A stretch of 64,000 nt of DNA from CAXMST01 sp963700785 (GCA_963700785.1 CAVOYZ010000008.1:62001-126000), one strand, 5' to 3'; shown: positions 8,866 through 18,650, counted from the stretch's first letter. Notes: generated from the sequence alone by a model not told the origin. Translations and numbers: made by a program.

Positions 8866-8941
8866 GGGGTGTGCGCGGGGCGGCCGAGAACCCGGCTGCC
8901 GCCGGGTTCCGATCGGCTCCTGCATTTGGAACGATGGCCCG

Positions 8942-10006
8942 GTGAGCCGCACCGACGTCCCGGCAGCACCCGATCGAGGCGGGCTGCCCGCCGAGTTCGA
9001 GACCGCGTCGCTGAGGCGGCGCACCCTGCAGGCGGTCGGCGCGCTGGCGGTGCTCGGCGCGGTCGTTCTGCTCGCCCCCGGCCTCGGTGAGATCCGCGGC
9101 GAGCTCCGGGACGCGGACCCCGGCTGGCTGCTGCTGGCGGCGGTGCTCGAGGCGCTCTCGTTCAGCTCCTACATCGTCATGTTCGCGCCGATCTTCTGCG
9201 GTGAGCTCGGCTGGCGCCGGAGCTGGCAGATCGGCGGCTCCGAGCTGGCGATGGGCTCGCTGGTGCCGACCAGCGGGCTCAGCGGCCTGGCACTCGGCGC
9301 CTGGGTCCTGCACAGCGGCGGGATGGGGACCGACTTCATCGCCCGCCGGTCGGTCGCCTTCTTCCTGATCAAGAGCTCGGTCAACTTCATCGCCGTCGCC
9401 GTGATCGGGACGCTGTTGTTCGTCGGGCTGCTCGGCCCCGAGCTCTCGCCGCTGCTGACCGCGGCGCCGGCCGCGGCGGCGCTGCTCGTGATCGGGGCGG
9501 TGTTGGTGATCCCGAGGTTTGGCCCGGGGCCCGATCCGGCTGCCGATGCCTCACGGTGGGCGCTGCTGTGGAGCTCGGTCCGTCGCGCCCTGGTCAACGG
9601 CACGGCCGAATCGATCGCGATCGTCCGCAGTCGCGATTGGATGGTCCTGACCGGGGCGGTCGGCTACTGGGCGTTCGACAACGCGGTGCTCTGGGCGACC
9701 TTCCACGCATTCGGCTTCGCACCGCCGATCACGGTGATCCTGATGGCCTACCTGATCGGCCAGCTCGGCGGGCTGCTGCCCCTGCCGGGTGGCATCGGTG
9801 GCATCGACGGCGGCCTGATCGGGGCGCTGGTCGTCTACGGCGTGCCGGTGGCAGCCTCAGCCGCGGCGGTGCTCGCCTACCGGGTGATCCTCTTCTGGCT
9901 GCCGTTGATCGCCGGCGGCACGGCGTTCGCCTCGCTGCGCCGCGACATGCCCGGCCCCGACGAGCTGACCCGCTGCATGCCGGCTCATCGAGCCGCCGGC
10001 GCCTAG
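8942..10006 (+). CDS. Lysylphosphatidylglycerol synthase TM region / UPF0104 flippase-like protein
   Basis: A 354-residue protein with about eight hydrophobic helices and the family features GSLVPTSGLSGLALGAWVL (about residues 102-120) and the Gly-rich LLPLPGGIGGIDGGLIGAL (about 279-297). This matches the integral membrane domain shared by MprF and UPF0104 proteins, which flip or modify lipids. No soluble aminoacyl-transferase domain follows, so it is the stand-alone membrane domain. Its stop shares a CTAG palindrome with the convergent lhr stop. Start: GTG 8942. Confidence 0.85.
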   Translation: MSRTDVPAAPDRGGLPAEFETASLRRRTLQAVGALAVLGAVVLLAPGLGEIRGELRDADPGWLLLAAVLEALSFSSYIVMFAPIFCGELGWRRSWQIGGSELAMGSLVPTSGLSGLALGAWVLHSGGMGTDFIARRSVAFFLIKSSVNFIAVAVIGTLLFVGLLGPELSPLLTAAPAAAALLVIGAVLVIPRFGPGPDPAADASRWALLWSSVRRALVNGTAESIAIVRSRDWMVLTGAVGYWAFDNAVLWATFHAFGFAPPITVILMAYLIGQLGGLLPLPGGIGGIDGGLIGALVVYGVPVAASAAAVLAYRVILFWLPLIAGGTAFASLRRDMPGPDELTRCMPAHRAAGA

Positions 10007-13000
10007 GCGGAGGCGACCATCCGCCTCGGCTGGCGTGAGAAGCCGGCGTCGAGCAGCGCCTGCTCCATGCCCGAGCCGATCACCGGCTCGCCGTCCACCT
10101 TCTCGATCCCGAGCTTCGGGATCACGCCCTCGACGGCGGCCTCGGTCAGGACGACCAGCGCCGCGGCCAGCTCCTCCGTCTCCATCCTCGCGAGCAGCAG
10201 GATGCCCTTGCCGCCGCGCTCGACGTAGAGCAGCGGCTCGCCGTCACGGCTCAGCACGTAGGCGCCGGCGACGCGGCTCGGGCGGCGGCCGCCGCGCTTC
10301 TGTTCGGCGGCGGGGTCGGCGGCCTCGCGCAGCGGCAGCCTCGGCCAGGGAAGCTGCGCCCCGTACGGCTGCGCCGGATCGGTCGCCGCGAGCACCAGGT
10401 GCTCGCCGTCCCGTTGGGGCAGCGACCGCAGCCGTTCGACCGCGCCGGCGAGGGCGAACTGGGCGCCGCCGAGGCCCTCGACGAAGTAGCCGCGCCGGGC
10501 GGTGCCGAGGATCTCGAGGTTGGAGAGCTCCCCGTACAGAGTCGTGAAGCCGCCCGGGACGCCCTCCGAGAGCACGGTCTCACGGGTCACGATCCCGTGC
10601 CGCTCGAGCATCAACTCGGCCTGCGCCCTCCAGCGCGGACCCTGCGGCGGCGCGTCCTCCAGCAACTCGCTGACCAGCGACCAACGGCCCTGCAGCGCCT
10701 GGCCGGTCGCGACGCGGCGCGAGGAGAAGCGGCGCGCGCGGCGGGCCTCGGAGCGGGTCACGGCCCGCAGGCGGGGGGCCCGGAGCGGCGCGAAGGCGTC
10801 GTTGGTGACCTCGCCGGCCCAGGCGAGGTCCCAGAGGGCCGCATGCAGCTCCTCCTTCTCGACATCACCGATCTCCGAGGTGATGTCGAGCCAGAAGCGT
10901 GGCCGCTCGGCGAGCAGCCCGCGGATCCGCTCGTGCAGCTCGCCGGTCGGGCGATCGAGCTTCGCGTTGGCGGGGGGCGGCCCCGCGAGCCGAACGTCCT
11001 CGCGGAAGTAGAGCGCGACGCGGCCGCTGCGCCCGACCGGGCCGGCGCCGATCCAGACCAGCTCGCCGCCGGTGGTGAGCTGGTCCAGCCACGACTGCGA
11101 GTAGGCGCCGAGGCGCCTCGGCAGGACGTCGCGCTCCCAGACCTCCGGGGTCAGCGCCACCCCCTGCAGCGGCACGAGCGCCTCCCGCAGCCGGTCGGGG
11201 CCGGCGCCGGCCGGTCGATGCGCATCGACGTTCTGCCAGGAGGGCAGAAAGCGCGCTAGCTCACGGGGATCGGCCGCCTCGACCTCCTTGCGGAGCACCG
11301 CGAGGCTGGCCCGCCGGACCCGGCGCAGGACCTCGGGGTCGCACCACTCACGCTCGGTCCCGCCCGGCAGCAGCTCGCCCCGGATCAGCTCGGCGTCGTG
11401 CTCGAGCTGGCGGAGCGCCGGCTCGAGATCGACCCCGTAACGCTGAGCCGGCTGGGCCGTCGGAAACGGTCCGTGGGTTCGCGCGTAGCGGCGCATCAAA
11501 GCCGCCGACGGCGCCTCGACCCGCTCGAGAAAGGCGTCGGGAAGGCCGGAGGGAACGGGGACCCCGAGGGCGTCGCGGTAGAGACCGGCATCCTGGGCGG
11601 CGATCCAGCGCTCCTCGCCGCCGATTCGCAGCCTGACCGCACGCCGTTCGGACTCGAGCTTGTCGAGCATCGAGTCGGCCGAGTAGCCCTCGGCGACGCG
11701 CTCGGACGCCTCCTCGACCGTCAGGTCCCCGAGTCTGCGGAGGATCTGCTCGAGATGGTCGCGGTCGGTCGCGCGCGCCTGCTCGGTCCGGTGCTGCAGC
11801 GAATCCTCGAGCTCGGAGAGCGCCACAGGGTCGATCAGCTCACGGAGCTCCTCCTGGCCGAGCAGCTCCCGCAGCAGATCGCGGTCCAGGGCCAGGGCCG
11901 CTGCGCGGCGCTCCGCGTTCGGGGTGTCCCCCTCGTACATGTAGGTGGCGACGTAGTCGAACAGCAGCGAGCTCGCGAACGGGCTGGCGCTCTGCGTCTC
12001 GACCTCGACCAGCGAGATCCGGCGGGAGCCGATCTCGCGGAGGATCTCGGTCAACGCCGGCAGGTCGAGCACGTCCTTGAGCACCTCGCGATAGGTCTCG
12101 AGCGTGACCGGGAAGCGGGGGAAGTCCTTGGCGACCTCGAGCAGCGACTGCGACTTGAGCCGCTGCTGCCAGAGCGGCGTGCGCTTGCCCGGATAGGCTC
12201 GCGGGATCAGCAGCGAGCGACCTGCAGCCTCACGGAAGCGGGCGCCGAACAGGGCCGAGCCGCTGAGCTCGGAGACGATCAGGTCCTCGACCTCGTCCGG
12301 CTCGAGCGTCACCAGCTCCGGGCTCGGGGCCTCGTCTGCATCGGGGAGGTGAACGACGATCCCGTCGTCGGACCAGATCGCGTCGGCCTCGAGCTCGAAC
12401 TGGTCGCGGATCCGCGCGCTGAGCGCCAGCGCCCAGGCAGCGTGAACGCGGCCGCCGAACGGGCTCAGGATGCACAGTCGCCAGTCGCCGATCTCGTCCC
12501 GGAAGCGCTCGATGACGATCGTCTGATCGGAGGGCACGACCCGGGTCGCCGCCTGCTGCTCGCGCAGGTAGGCGACGAGGTTCGACGCCGCGAGCTGGTC
12601 GAGGTCGTAGTCGCGGGCGAGATCGGCGGGCTCGGCGTTGACCGCCTCGCGCGAGAACTCGCCGATCGAGCGGCCGAGCTCGACCGTGCGACCGACCCCG
12701 TCGCCGCGCCAGAAGGGGACCGCGCCGGGCACGCCCGGCGCCGGGGTGACGATCACCCGGTCCCGGGTGATGTCGTCGATCCGCCAGGTGCTGGCCCCGA
12801 GCAGGAACACCTGCCCCGGGCGCGCCTCATAGACCATCTCCTCGTCGAGCTCGCCGACGCGACGGCCATCGGGCAGGTGGACGCCGTACAGACCCCGGTC
12901 CGGGATCGTGCCTGCGTTCGTCACGGCGAGCTGCCGGGCACCCTTGCGGCCGCGGATCGTGCCCTCGGTGCGGTCCCAGACCAACCGCGGCCGTAGCTCG

Positions 13001-14562
13001 GCGAAGCGCTCGGAGGGGTAGCGACCGTCGAGCATGTCGAGCACGTTCTCGAGCTGCTCGCGGCTGAGCTCGGCATACGGCTCGGCGCCCTTGACCAGCG
13101 CCTCGACCTCGTCCACCTCCCACTCGCGGTCGGCGACCATCGACACGAGGTGCTGAGCGAGCACGTCGAGCGGGTTGCGGGGGATCACCGTCTCCTCGAT
13201 CTGCCCGAGGCGCATCTTCTTGGTGACCACGGCGCACTCGAGCAGGTCGGAACGGAACTTCGGGAAGATCCGCCCCTTCGAGACCGCCCCGAGCTCGTGG
13301 CCGGCGCGTCCGACCCGCTGGATGCCGCGGGCCACCGACTTCGGCGACTCCACCTGGATCACCAGGTCGACCGCGCCCATGTCGATGCCGAGCTCGAGCG
13401 AGGAGGTTGCGACCAGGCAGGGCAGCCGACCGGACTTGAGCAGCTCCTCGACCTTGGTCCGCTCCTCGTGGGCGAGCGAGCCGTGGTGGGCCCGGGCGAT
13501 CTCGGGCGCTGCACGCTCCCCGTCGGGATCGGCCGCCGCATGCTGATCGGCGACCATCTCGTTCAGCCGCTTCGCGAGCCGCTCCGCGCCGCGACGGTTG
13601 TTGACGAAGATGATCGTCGAGGTGTGCTCGCGGACCAGCTCGAGCAGCTTCGGGTAGATCGCGGGCCAGATCGAGCGATGGTTCGGCTCGCCGGCGAGTT
13701 GCGGATCGATGCGGTCGGGGCCGGGCATCTGCTCGGGATCGCTCGGCGGCGCCGGGATCGCGGCGCCGGGATCGGTCATGTCCTCGACCGGGACCACGAT
13801 CTCGAGGTCGAGCTCCTTGCGCGCGCCGGCGTCGACGATCTCGCACTCCCGGCCTGGGCCGGTGAGGAACTTCGCGATTCGCTCGAGCGGCTTCTGGGTC
13901 GCGGAGAGCCCGATCCGCTGCAGCGGCCGGCGCGGCAGCGACCCGAGCAACTCGTCCCCCAGCTCGAGCCCTTCGTCGTGCTCGGGGTGCTGGACGTGAT
14001 GATCGAGCCGCTCCAGCGTCAGCGCCAGGTGGGAACCGCGCTTGGTCGGCGCGACGGCGTGGATCTCATCGACGATCACCGCCTCGGCCCCGACCAGGAT
14101 CCTGCGCGCCTGGGAGGTCAGCATCAGATAGAGGGATTCGGGCGTCGTGATCAGGATGTCGGGCGGGGTCCGCAGCATCGCCTGGCGGTCCTTCTGCGGC
14201 GTGTCCCCGGTTCGCAGGCCGACCGCGACCTCGGCCCCGATCCCGGCCAGCGGAGCGCGCAGGTTGCGCTCGACGTCGTAGGAGAGCGCCTTCAACGGGG
14301 AGACGTAGACGATCTTGACGCCCGTCCCGAGCTGCTCGGGCCGGCGCGCGAGGGTGTCGATCCCCCAGAGAAAGGCGGCCAGCGTCTTGCCGGAGCCGGT
14401 CGGGGCGCAGATCAGCGTGTTCGCACCGCTCGCGATCTTCGGCCAGCCCGCCGCCTGGGCCGGCGTCGCGGCCTCGAACGAGCGCTCGAACCACTCGCGC
14501 GTGCGGTCGCTGAACGGGACCGGGTCGACGGTTTCGGGAGTCGCTTTCGGCTTCGAAGGCAA
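10003..14562 (-). CDS. lhr: Lhr-type ATP-dependent DNA/RNA helicase
   Basis: A very long (about 1519-residue) superfamily 2 helicase. The first half has Walker A APTGSGKTLAAFLWG (about residues 52-66), the DEIH box (VDEIHAVAPTKRG), motif III SATQKPLERI and motif VI QRVGRAGH. The second half is the long Lhr C-terminal region, rich in winged-helix and beta-sheet segments. Full-length Lhr in actinobacteria is a 3'-5' translocase induced by DNA damage and able to unwind RNA:DNA hybrids. TTG 14562 is chosen because upstream codons run into rfbC; no ATG or GTG is available. It is the last gene of the rhamnose operon (31-nt gap), which looks positional rather than functional. Confidence 0.95.
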   Translation of the reverse strand: MPSKPKATPETVDPVPFSDRTREWFERSFEAATPAQAAGWPKIASGANTLICAPTGSGKTLAAFLWGIDTLARRPEQLGTGVKIVYVSPLKALSYDVERNLRAPLAGIGAEVAVGLRTGDTPQKDRQAMLRTPPDILITTPESLYLMLTSQARRILVGAEAVIVDEIHAVAPTKRGSHLALTLERLDHHVQHPEHDEGLELGDELLGSLPRRPLQRIGLSATQKPLERIAKFLTGPGRECEIVDAGARKELDLEIVVPVEDMTDPGAAIPAPPSDPEQMPGPDRIDPQLAGEPNHRSIWPAIYPKLLELVREHTSTIIFVNNRRGAERLAKRLNEMVADQHAAADPDGERAAPEIARAHHGSLAHEERTKVEELLKSGRLPCLVATSSLELGIDMGAVDLVIQVESPKSVARGIQRVGRAGHELGAVSKGRIFPKFRSDLLECAVVTKKMRLGQIEETVIPRNPLDVLAQHLVSMVADREWEVDEVEALVKGAEPYAELSREQLENVLDMLDGRYPSERFAELRPRLVWDRTEGTIRGRKGARQLAVTNAGTIPDRGLYGVHLPDGRRVGELDEEMVYEARPGQVFLLGASTWRIDDITRDRVIVTPAPGVPGAVPFWRGDGVGRTVELGRSIGEFSREAVNAEPADLARDYDLDQLAASNLVAYLREQQAATRVVPSDQTIVIERFRDEIGDWRLCILSPFGGRVHAAWALALSARIRDQFELEADAIWSDDGIVVHLPDADEAPSPELVTLEPDEVEDLIVSELSGSALFGARFREAAGRSLLIPRAYPGKRTPLWQQRLKSQSLLEVAKDFPRFPVTLETYREVLKDVLDLPALTEILREIGSRRISLVEVETQSASPFASSLLFDYVATYMYEGDTPNAERRAAALALDRDLLRELLGQEELRELIDPVALSELEDSLQHRTEQARATDRDHLEQILRRLGDLTVEEASERVAEGYSADSMLDKLESERRAVRLRIGGEERWIAAQDAGLYRDALGVPVPSGLPDAFLERVEAPSAALMRRYARTHGPFPTAQPAQRYGVDLEPALRQLEHDAELIRGELLPGGTEREWCDPEVLRRVRRASLAVLRKEVEAADPRELARFLPSWQNVDAHRPAGAGPDRLREALVPLQGVALTPEVWERDVLPRRLGAYSQSWLDQLTTGGELVWIGAGPVGRSGRVALYFREDVRLAGPPPANAKLDRPTGELHERIRGLLAERPRFWLDITSEIGDVEKEELHAALWDLAWAGEVTNDAFAPLRAPRLRAVTRSEARRARRFSSRRVATGQALQGRWSLVSELLEDAPPQGPRWRAQAELMLERHGIVTRETVLSEGVPGGFTTLYGELSNLEILGTARRGYFVEGLGGAQFALAGAVERLRSLPQRDGEHLVLAATDPAQPYGAQLPWPRLPLREAADPAAEQKRGGRRPSRVAGAYVLSRDGEPLLYVERGGKGILLLARMETEELAAALVVLTEAAVEGVIPKLGIEKVDGEPVIGSGMEQALLDAGFSRQPRRMVASA

Positions 14563-14593
14563 GCCACCGATATTACGCGCCGCGCGGCGGCAG

Positions 14594-15154
14594 CTAGAAC
14601 GGGAGCGAGCCGGCGACCTCGGCGAGCGGCGGCGCGGACGCATCCCGCTCGCTGAGGATCGGCTCGGCGATCGGCCACTCGATCCCGATCTCGGGATCGT
14701 CCCAGGCGATCTCGGCCTCGGTCTCGGGGTCGTAGAGGCTGGTCAGCTTGTAGGCGACGTCGGCGACGTCGCTGAGGACCTGGAACCCATGGCCGAAGCC
14801 GACCGGAACCCAGAGCTGGCGGTGGGTCTCGTCGTCGAGCACGTGACCCTCCCAGCGGCCGTACGTGGGCGAGTCGCGGCGCAGGTCAACGGCCACATCG
14901 AAGATCGCCCCGCGCGCGCAACGCACCAGCTTCGCCTGCCCGGGCGCGGTCTGGAAGTGCATCCCGCGCAGGGTCCCCTTCTGCATCGAGCGGGAGTGGT
15001 TCTCCTGTACGAACGGGCCCTCGATCCCGAGCTCGCGCCAGGCCGGCTCGCTGTAGGTCTCGATCAGGAACCCGCGACTGTCGCCGTGGACCGCCGGCTC
15101 GAGCGCGACGAGGTCCGCCAGCCGGGTCTCGACTCGACTCGGCACCTCAGCCAC
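14594..15154 (-). CDS. rfbC: dTDP-4-dehydrorhamnose 3,5-epimerase
   Basis: The 186-residue cupin epimerises dTDP-4-keto-6-deoxyglucose at C3 and C5, the third step of dTDP-L-rhamnose synthesis. Visible motifs are the HGDSRGFLIETYSE strand, the FVQENHSRSMQKGTLRGMHFQ core with catalytic His, and the VPVGFGHGFQVLS turn. GTG 15154 gives the usual family length and overlaps the rfbB stop by 8 nt; GTG 15145, with a GGTGG 5 nt upstream, is an alternative. A longer in-frame opening upstream is Ser/Pro/Thr-rich noise inside rfbB. Confidence 0.93.
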   Translation of the reverse strand: MAEVPSRVETRLADLVALEPAVHGDSRGFLIETYSEPAWRELGIEGPFVQENHSRSMQKGTLRGMHFQTAPGQAKLVRCARGAIFDVAVDLRRDSPTYGRWEGHVLDDETHRQLWVPVGFGHGFQVLSDVADVAYKLTSLYDPETEAEIAWDDPEIGIEWPIAEPILSERDASAPPLAEVAGSLPF

Positions 15155-16148
15155 CGAGCCTGCGGCCGTACTGCTTCTCGTAGTACTCGCGGTACTCGCC
15201 GGAGCGGATCGGCCCCCACCAGGGTTCGTTGTCCCGGTACCAGGCGACGGTCCGCTCGATCCCCTCATCGAAGCCGACGGCGGCGCTCCAGCCGAGCCCC
15301 TCGGTCTTTTCCGAGGCGAGCGAGTAGCGTCGATCGTGACCTGGTCGGTCATCGACGTAGCTGATCAGCGATTCGTCGTGGCCGGTGAGCTCGAGGATCC
15401 GCTTGACGACCTCGATGTTCGGCTTCTCGTCGGGACCACCGACGTTGTAGACCTGCCCCGCCTCGCCCTGCTCGAGGACGATGTCGATCGCCGCCGCGAA
15501 GTCCTCGGTGAACAGCCAGTTGCGCACCTGCATGCCGTCTCCGTAGACCGGCAGCGGGTCGCCGGCCAGCGCGTTGAGGATGCAGAGCGGGATCAGCTTC
15601 TCGGGGTGCTGGTGCGGGCCGTAGTTGTTCGAGGCGCGGGTGATCAGCGTGTCGGCTCCGTAGGTGTGGTGGAAGGCGCTGACGACCAGGTCACCGCCCG
15701 CCTTCGACGCCGAGTAGGGGGAGGACGGATCGAGCGGCGAGAGCTCGCTGAAGCTGCCCTCCTCGATCGAGCCGTAGACCTCGTCGGTCGAGATCTGCAG
15801 GTGGCGGATGCCCGCATCGCGGGCCGCCTCGAGCAGGACGTAGGTGCCGTAGACATCGGTCTGGATGAAGGCGCCCGGGTTCTCGATCGAGCGATCGACG
15901 TGCGACTCGGCGGCGAAGTTGACGACCGCGTCGCAGCCGGCGATCGCCGCCGCCACCGCCTCGCCGTCGACGATGTCGGCCTCGACGAACTCGAGCCGCT
16001 GGGGATCGGCCCCGGCGAGGTTCTCGCGCCGGCCCGCATAGGTGAGCTTGTCGAGCACGACGATCCGGTGGTCGGGGTGCTCGCGGAGGTGGCGGCGAAC
16101 GTAGGTGGAACCGATGAAGCCGGCACCGCCGGCGACGAGCAGCTTCAT
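15147..16148 (-). CDS. rfbB: dTDP-glucose 4,6-dehydratase
   Basis: This 333-residue extended SDR converts dTDP-glucose to dTDP-4-keto-6-deoxyglucose. It has the NAD motif GGAGFIGSTYVRR at the N-terminus, the TDEVYGS substrate loop (about residues 121-127), the catalytic YSASKAG (Tyr-x3-Lys) and the SNNYGPHQHPEKLIP segment, all canonical for RmlB. It follows rfbD with a 1-nt TGATG overlap and overlaps rfbC by 8 nt, so the four genes form one translationally coupled operon. Confidence 0.96.
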   Translation of the reverse strand: MKLLVAGGAGFIGSTYVRRHLREHPDHRIVVLDKLTYAGRRENLAGADPQRLEFVEADIVDGEAVAAAIAGCDAVVNFAAESHVDRSIENPGAFIQTDVYGTYVLLEAARDAGIRHLQISTDEVYGSIEEGSFSELSPLDPSSPYSASKAGGDLVVSAFHHTYGADTLITRASNNYGPHQHPEKLIPLCILNALAGDPLPVYGDGMQVRNWLFTEDFAAAIDIVLEQGEAGQVYNVGGPDEKPNIEVVKRILELTGHDESLISYVDDRPGHDRRYSLASEKTEGLGWSAAVGFDEGIERTVAWYRDNEPWWGPIRSGEYREYYEKQYGRRLGG

Positions 16149-16987
16149 CAGCCCAGCTCCCGGTCCGCCAGGTAGCGCTGCAGCGACTGCTGCCAGCGGG
16201 GCAGCACGATCGGCTTGTCGCGCTCGCTGACCAGCACCGAGTAGGCCGGGCGGGGCGCCTTGCGGGCCATCACCTCGCTGGTCGTCGACATCACCCGGGT
16301 CTCGTAGGAGGCGAGATCGAAGATCTCCTGAGCGAACTCGAACCAGGTGCAGCTGCCGCTCCCGGCGATGTGATGGATCCCGTAGTCGTCGCGCTGGATC
16401 AGCGCGATCAGCGCCTCACCGAGGTCGACGCAGCAGGTCGGACAGCCACGCTGGTCGCTGACCACGAGCACCTCGGGCTGCTCGCGGCCGATCTGCAGCA
16501 TCGTCTCGACGAAGTTCTTGCCGGCGCGCCCGTACAGCCACGAGGAGCGAACGATGAAATGGCGGGGGTTGGCGACCGCCACCGAGGTCTCCCCGGCGAG
16601 CTTGCTGCGGCCGTAGGCGCTGATCGGGGCCGTCAGGTCGGACTCGACGTACGGCTCCCGCTTGGTCCCGTCGAAGACGTAGTCGCTGGATGGATAGACG
16701 ACCTTGGCGCCGACCCGCTCGGCCGCGGCGGCGAGCAGGGCTGCTCCCTCGTCGTTGACCTTCATCGCGCCGCGCTCGTCGTCCTCGGCGCCGTCGACAT
16801 CGGACCAGGCGGCGCAGTTGATCACCGCCTCGGGGGCCGAGCCGCCAACCGCCTCGTCGATCGAGCGCGGATCGGTGATGTCGAGGCCGTCGCGCCCGAG
16901 GGCGGTGACCTCATGGCCGACGCGCTCGGCCGCATCGACCACCTCGCGGGCGAGCATCCCGTCCGCACCGGCGACCAGCACCCTCAC
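16148..16987 (-). CDS. rfbD: dTDP-4-dehydrorhamnose reductase
   Basis: A 279-residue SDR that reduces dTDP-4-keto-L-rhamnose to dTDP-L-rhamnose with NAD(P)H. It starts VRVLVAGADGMLAREVVDAA (GxxGxxG-type Rossmann), has INCAAWSDVDGAEDD, PSSDYVFDG and the catalytic YGRSKLAGE, as in RmlD. GTG 16987 overlaps the rfbA stop by 4 nt (GTGA), which fixes the start. A longer open stretch upstream lies inside rfbA and lacks coding character. Confidence 0.95.
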   Translation of the reverse strand: MRVLVAGADGMLAREVVDAAERVGHEVTALGRDGLDITDPRSIDEAVGGSAPEAVINCAAWSDVDGAEDDERGAMKVNDEGAALLAAAAERVGAKVVYPSSDYVFDGTKREPYVESDLTAPISAYGRSKLAGETSVAVANPRHFIVRSSWLYGRAGKNFVETMLQIGREQPEVLVVSDQRGCPTCCVDLGEALIALIQRDDYGIHHIAGSGSCTWFEFAQEIFDLASYETRVMSTTSEVMARKAPRPAYSVLVSERDKPIVLPRWQQSLQRYLADRELG

Positions 16988-18057
16988 GGAAGCGTCAGCT
17001 CCGAGTTGTCCCCGACGATCATCCGGATCGTCTTCGGTAGCCCGTCGCTGCGCGAGAGCGTTGCGTTGCGGCCGAGCAGGCTGGCCTCCATCCGCGAGCC
17101 GAGGTCGCGGACCTTGGAGCCGCGCAGCAGGATCGAGTGCTCGACCTCCGAGCCGATCACCTCGCAGTCCCTGCCGATCGCCGTGTAGGGGCCGATGTAG
17201 GCGTCGACGATCCGCGCGCCGGGGCCGATCACGGCGGGACCGCGGACCGTGGTTCGCTCGAGGACCGCGCCCTTGCCGACCACGACCCGGCCCTCGAGAT
17301 TGCAGTCGACGAGCTCGCCGTCGATGTGCGGCTCGATGTCCTCGAGCACCAGCCGATTTGCGGCGAGCATGTCGGCAAGCTGGCCGGTGTCCTTCCACCA
17401 GCCCTTGACGCGGTGGTACTCGACGGTCTTGCCATCGTCGATCAGCCTCTGGATGGTGTCGGTGATCTCGAGCTCCCCCCGCGCGGACGGCTCGATCGTC
17501 TTCGCCGCAGCGAGCACCGAGGGGCGGAACATGTAGACGCCGACCAGGGCCAGGTCCGAGGGAGGATCTTTCGGCTTCTCGACGAGCCTGACGATGCGAT
17601 CGCCGTCGAGCTCGGCGACGCCGTAGTGCTCGGGGTGCATGACCGGGGTGAGCATGATCAGCGCCTCCGGCTCGTTGCGCCGGAAGGCAGCAACGAGCTC
17701 GGTGATGCCGTCGCGGAGCAGGTTGTCACCGAGATACATGACGAACGACGAGTCCCCGAGGAACTGCTCCGCGGTGAGCACGGCGTGAGCCAGGCCGAGC
17801 GGCTCGGCCTGCGGGATGTAGGTCACGCTCGCGCCGAGCGCGCTGCCGTCGCCCACCGCCTCGCGGATCTCGTCGCCGGTCTCGGGGGCGATCACGATCC
17901 CGATCTCGCTCACGCCCGCTTCGACCAGAGCCTCGATCCCATAGAAGAGGACCGGCTTGTTCGCCACCGGCACAAGCTGCTTGGCGGAGGTGTGCGTGAT
18001 CGGGCGCAGCCTCGTGCCGGCGCCGCCCGAGAGAATCAGGCCCTTGAGGTTCTCCAT
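16984..18057 (-). CDS. rfbA: Glucose-1-phosphate thymidylyltransferase (long form)
   Basis: The 357-residue enzyme makes dTDP-glucose from dTTP and glucose-1-phosphate, the first step to dTDP-rhamnose. The nucleotidyl-transfer motif LSGGAGTRLRPIT (about residues 8-20) and KQLVPVANKP follow the start at ATG 18057. The catalytic part ends near residue 240. A C-terminal left-handed beta-helix repeat region follows (VVVGKGAVLERTTVRGPAV, IGPGARIVDAYIG), typical of the long archaeal/actinobacterial form rather than the 290-residue RmlA. It heads the rfbA-D-B-C operon; a TACCCT box ends 9 nt upstream. Confidence 0.94.
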   Translation of the reverse strand: MENLKGLILSGGAGTRLRPITHTSAKQLVPVANKPVLFYGIEALVEAGVSEIGIVIAPETGDEIREAVGDGSALGASVTYIPQAEPLGLAHAVLTAEQFLGDSSFVMYLGDNLLRDGITELVAAFRRNEPEALIMLTPVMHPEHYGVAELDGDRIVRLVEKPKDPPSDLALVGVYMFRPSVLAAAKTIEPSARGELEITDTIQRLIDDGKTVEYHRVKGWWKDTGQLADMLAANRLVLEDIEPHIDGELVDCNLEGRVVVGKGAVLERTTVRGPAVIGPGARIVDAYIGPYTAIGRDCEVIGSEVEHSILLRGSKVRDLGSRMEASLLGRNATLSRSDGLPKTIRMIVGDNSELTLP

Positions 18058-18066
18058 CGGAGCGGC

Positions 18067-18072
18067 AGGGTA
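18067..18072 (-). promoter_or_regulatory. -10 box TACCCT of the rhamnose operon
   Basis: Minus-strand TACCCT ends 9 nt before ATG 18057, predicting a leader of about 2 nt. It is the only TANNNT match in the short gap before rfbA that I found. Confidence 0.35.
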
Positions 18073-18182
18073 GCGGTCAGCGGCCGGTTCCACCCCCCGG
18101 ACCACCCGGCCCGAGCAGTGGCGACCTCGTCGCGCGAGGCACCGGGCGGGACCGGACCTCGCGGCCCCTCATCGCCCCGGCG

Positions 18183-18650
18183 TCAGTAGCCGCCGCCGAG
18201 CTTGCGGTGGTCCCAGCTCGCGGTCCGGACCGGCCGGAAGTGGATCGCGACCCGCTTCGGCGCCTGGGCCTGCAGAGCTGCGGCGGCGTCGGCCCCGAGC
18301 TCGTCGATGCCGTCGGCGTAGCGCACCGTCAGCTCCTTGCCGAACTCGAAGACCGGCTCCGTATCGCGGACGATCTCGGCCTCCGCCTCGATCTGGATCC
18401 CGCGCAGCTCCTGATACTCGTGTCCGGCCTCGACCAGGAGCGTCGCCCGGGGGTCGCGCTCGAGGTTCCGCACCTTCTGCGACTTCGCGTAGGTCCAGAC
18501 CCAGATCTCACCGTCGCGGACCGTGAACCACATCGGCATCGAGTGCGGCCATCCGCGGGGTCCGTTGCTGGAGACGATCACGACCCTCTCGGAGTCGAGC
18601 AACTCCGCCTGCTCGGAGGGCGTCAGCTTGATCTCGTCGCGACGGCTCAT
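18183..18650 (-). CDS. Pyridoxamine 5'-phosphate oxidase-fold (PPOX) protein
   Basis: A 155-residue split-barrel protein: VVIVSSNGPRGWPHSMPMWFTVRDGEIWVWT (about residues 25-55) is the flavin- or F420-binding barrel of PPOX-class proteins, followed by KVRNLERDPRATLLVEAG. Actinobacterial relatives of this size are often F420H2-dependent reductases or biliverdin-reductase-like; the cofactor cannot be decided here. ATG 18650 overlaps the penicillin acylase stop by 4 nt (ATGA), so it is translationally coupled to that gene. Confidence 0.85.
   Translation of the reverse strand: MSRRDEIKLTPSEQAELLDSERVVIVSSNGPRGWPHSMPMWFTVRDGEIWVWTYAKSQKVRNLERDPRATLLVEAGHEYQELRGIQIEAEAEIVRDTEPVFEFGKELTVRYADGIDELGADAAAALQAQAPKRVAIHFRPVRTASWDHRKLGGGY

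Noticed and set aside
11398..12996. 532-codon open frame on the plus strand inside lhr
   Set aside because: It is antisense to well-conserved helicase sequence, has no family match by eye, and no ribosome site or promoter box.
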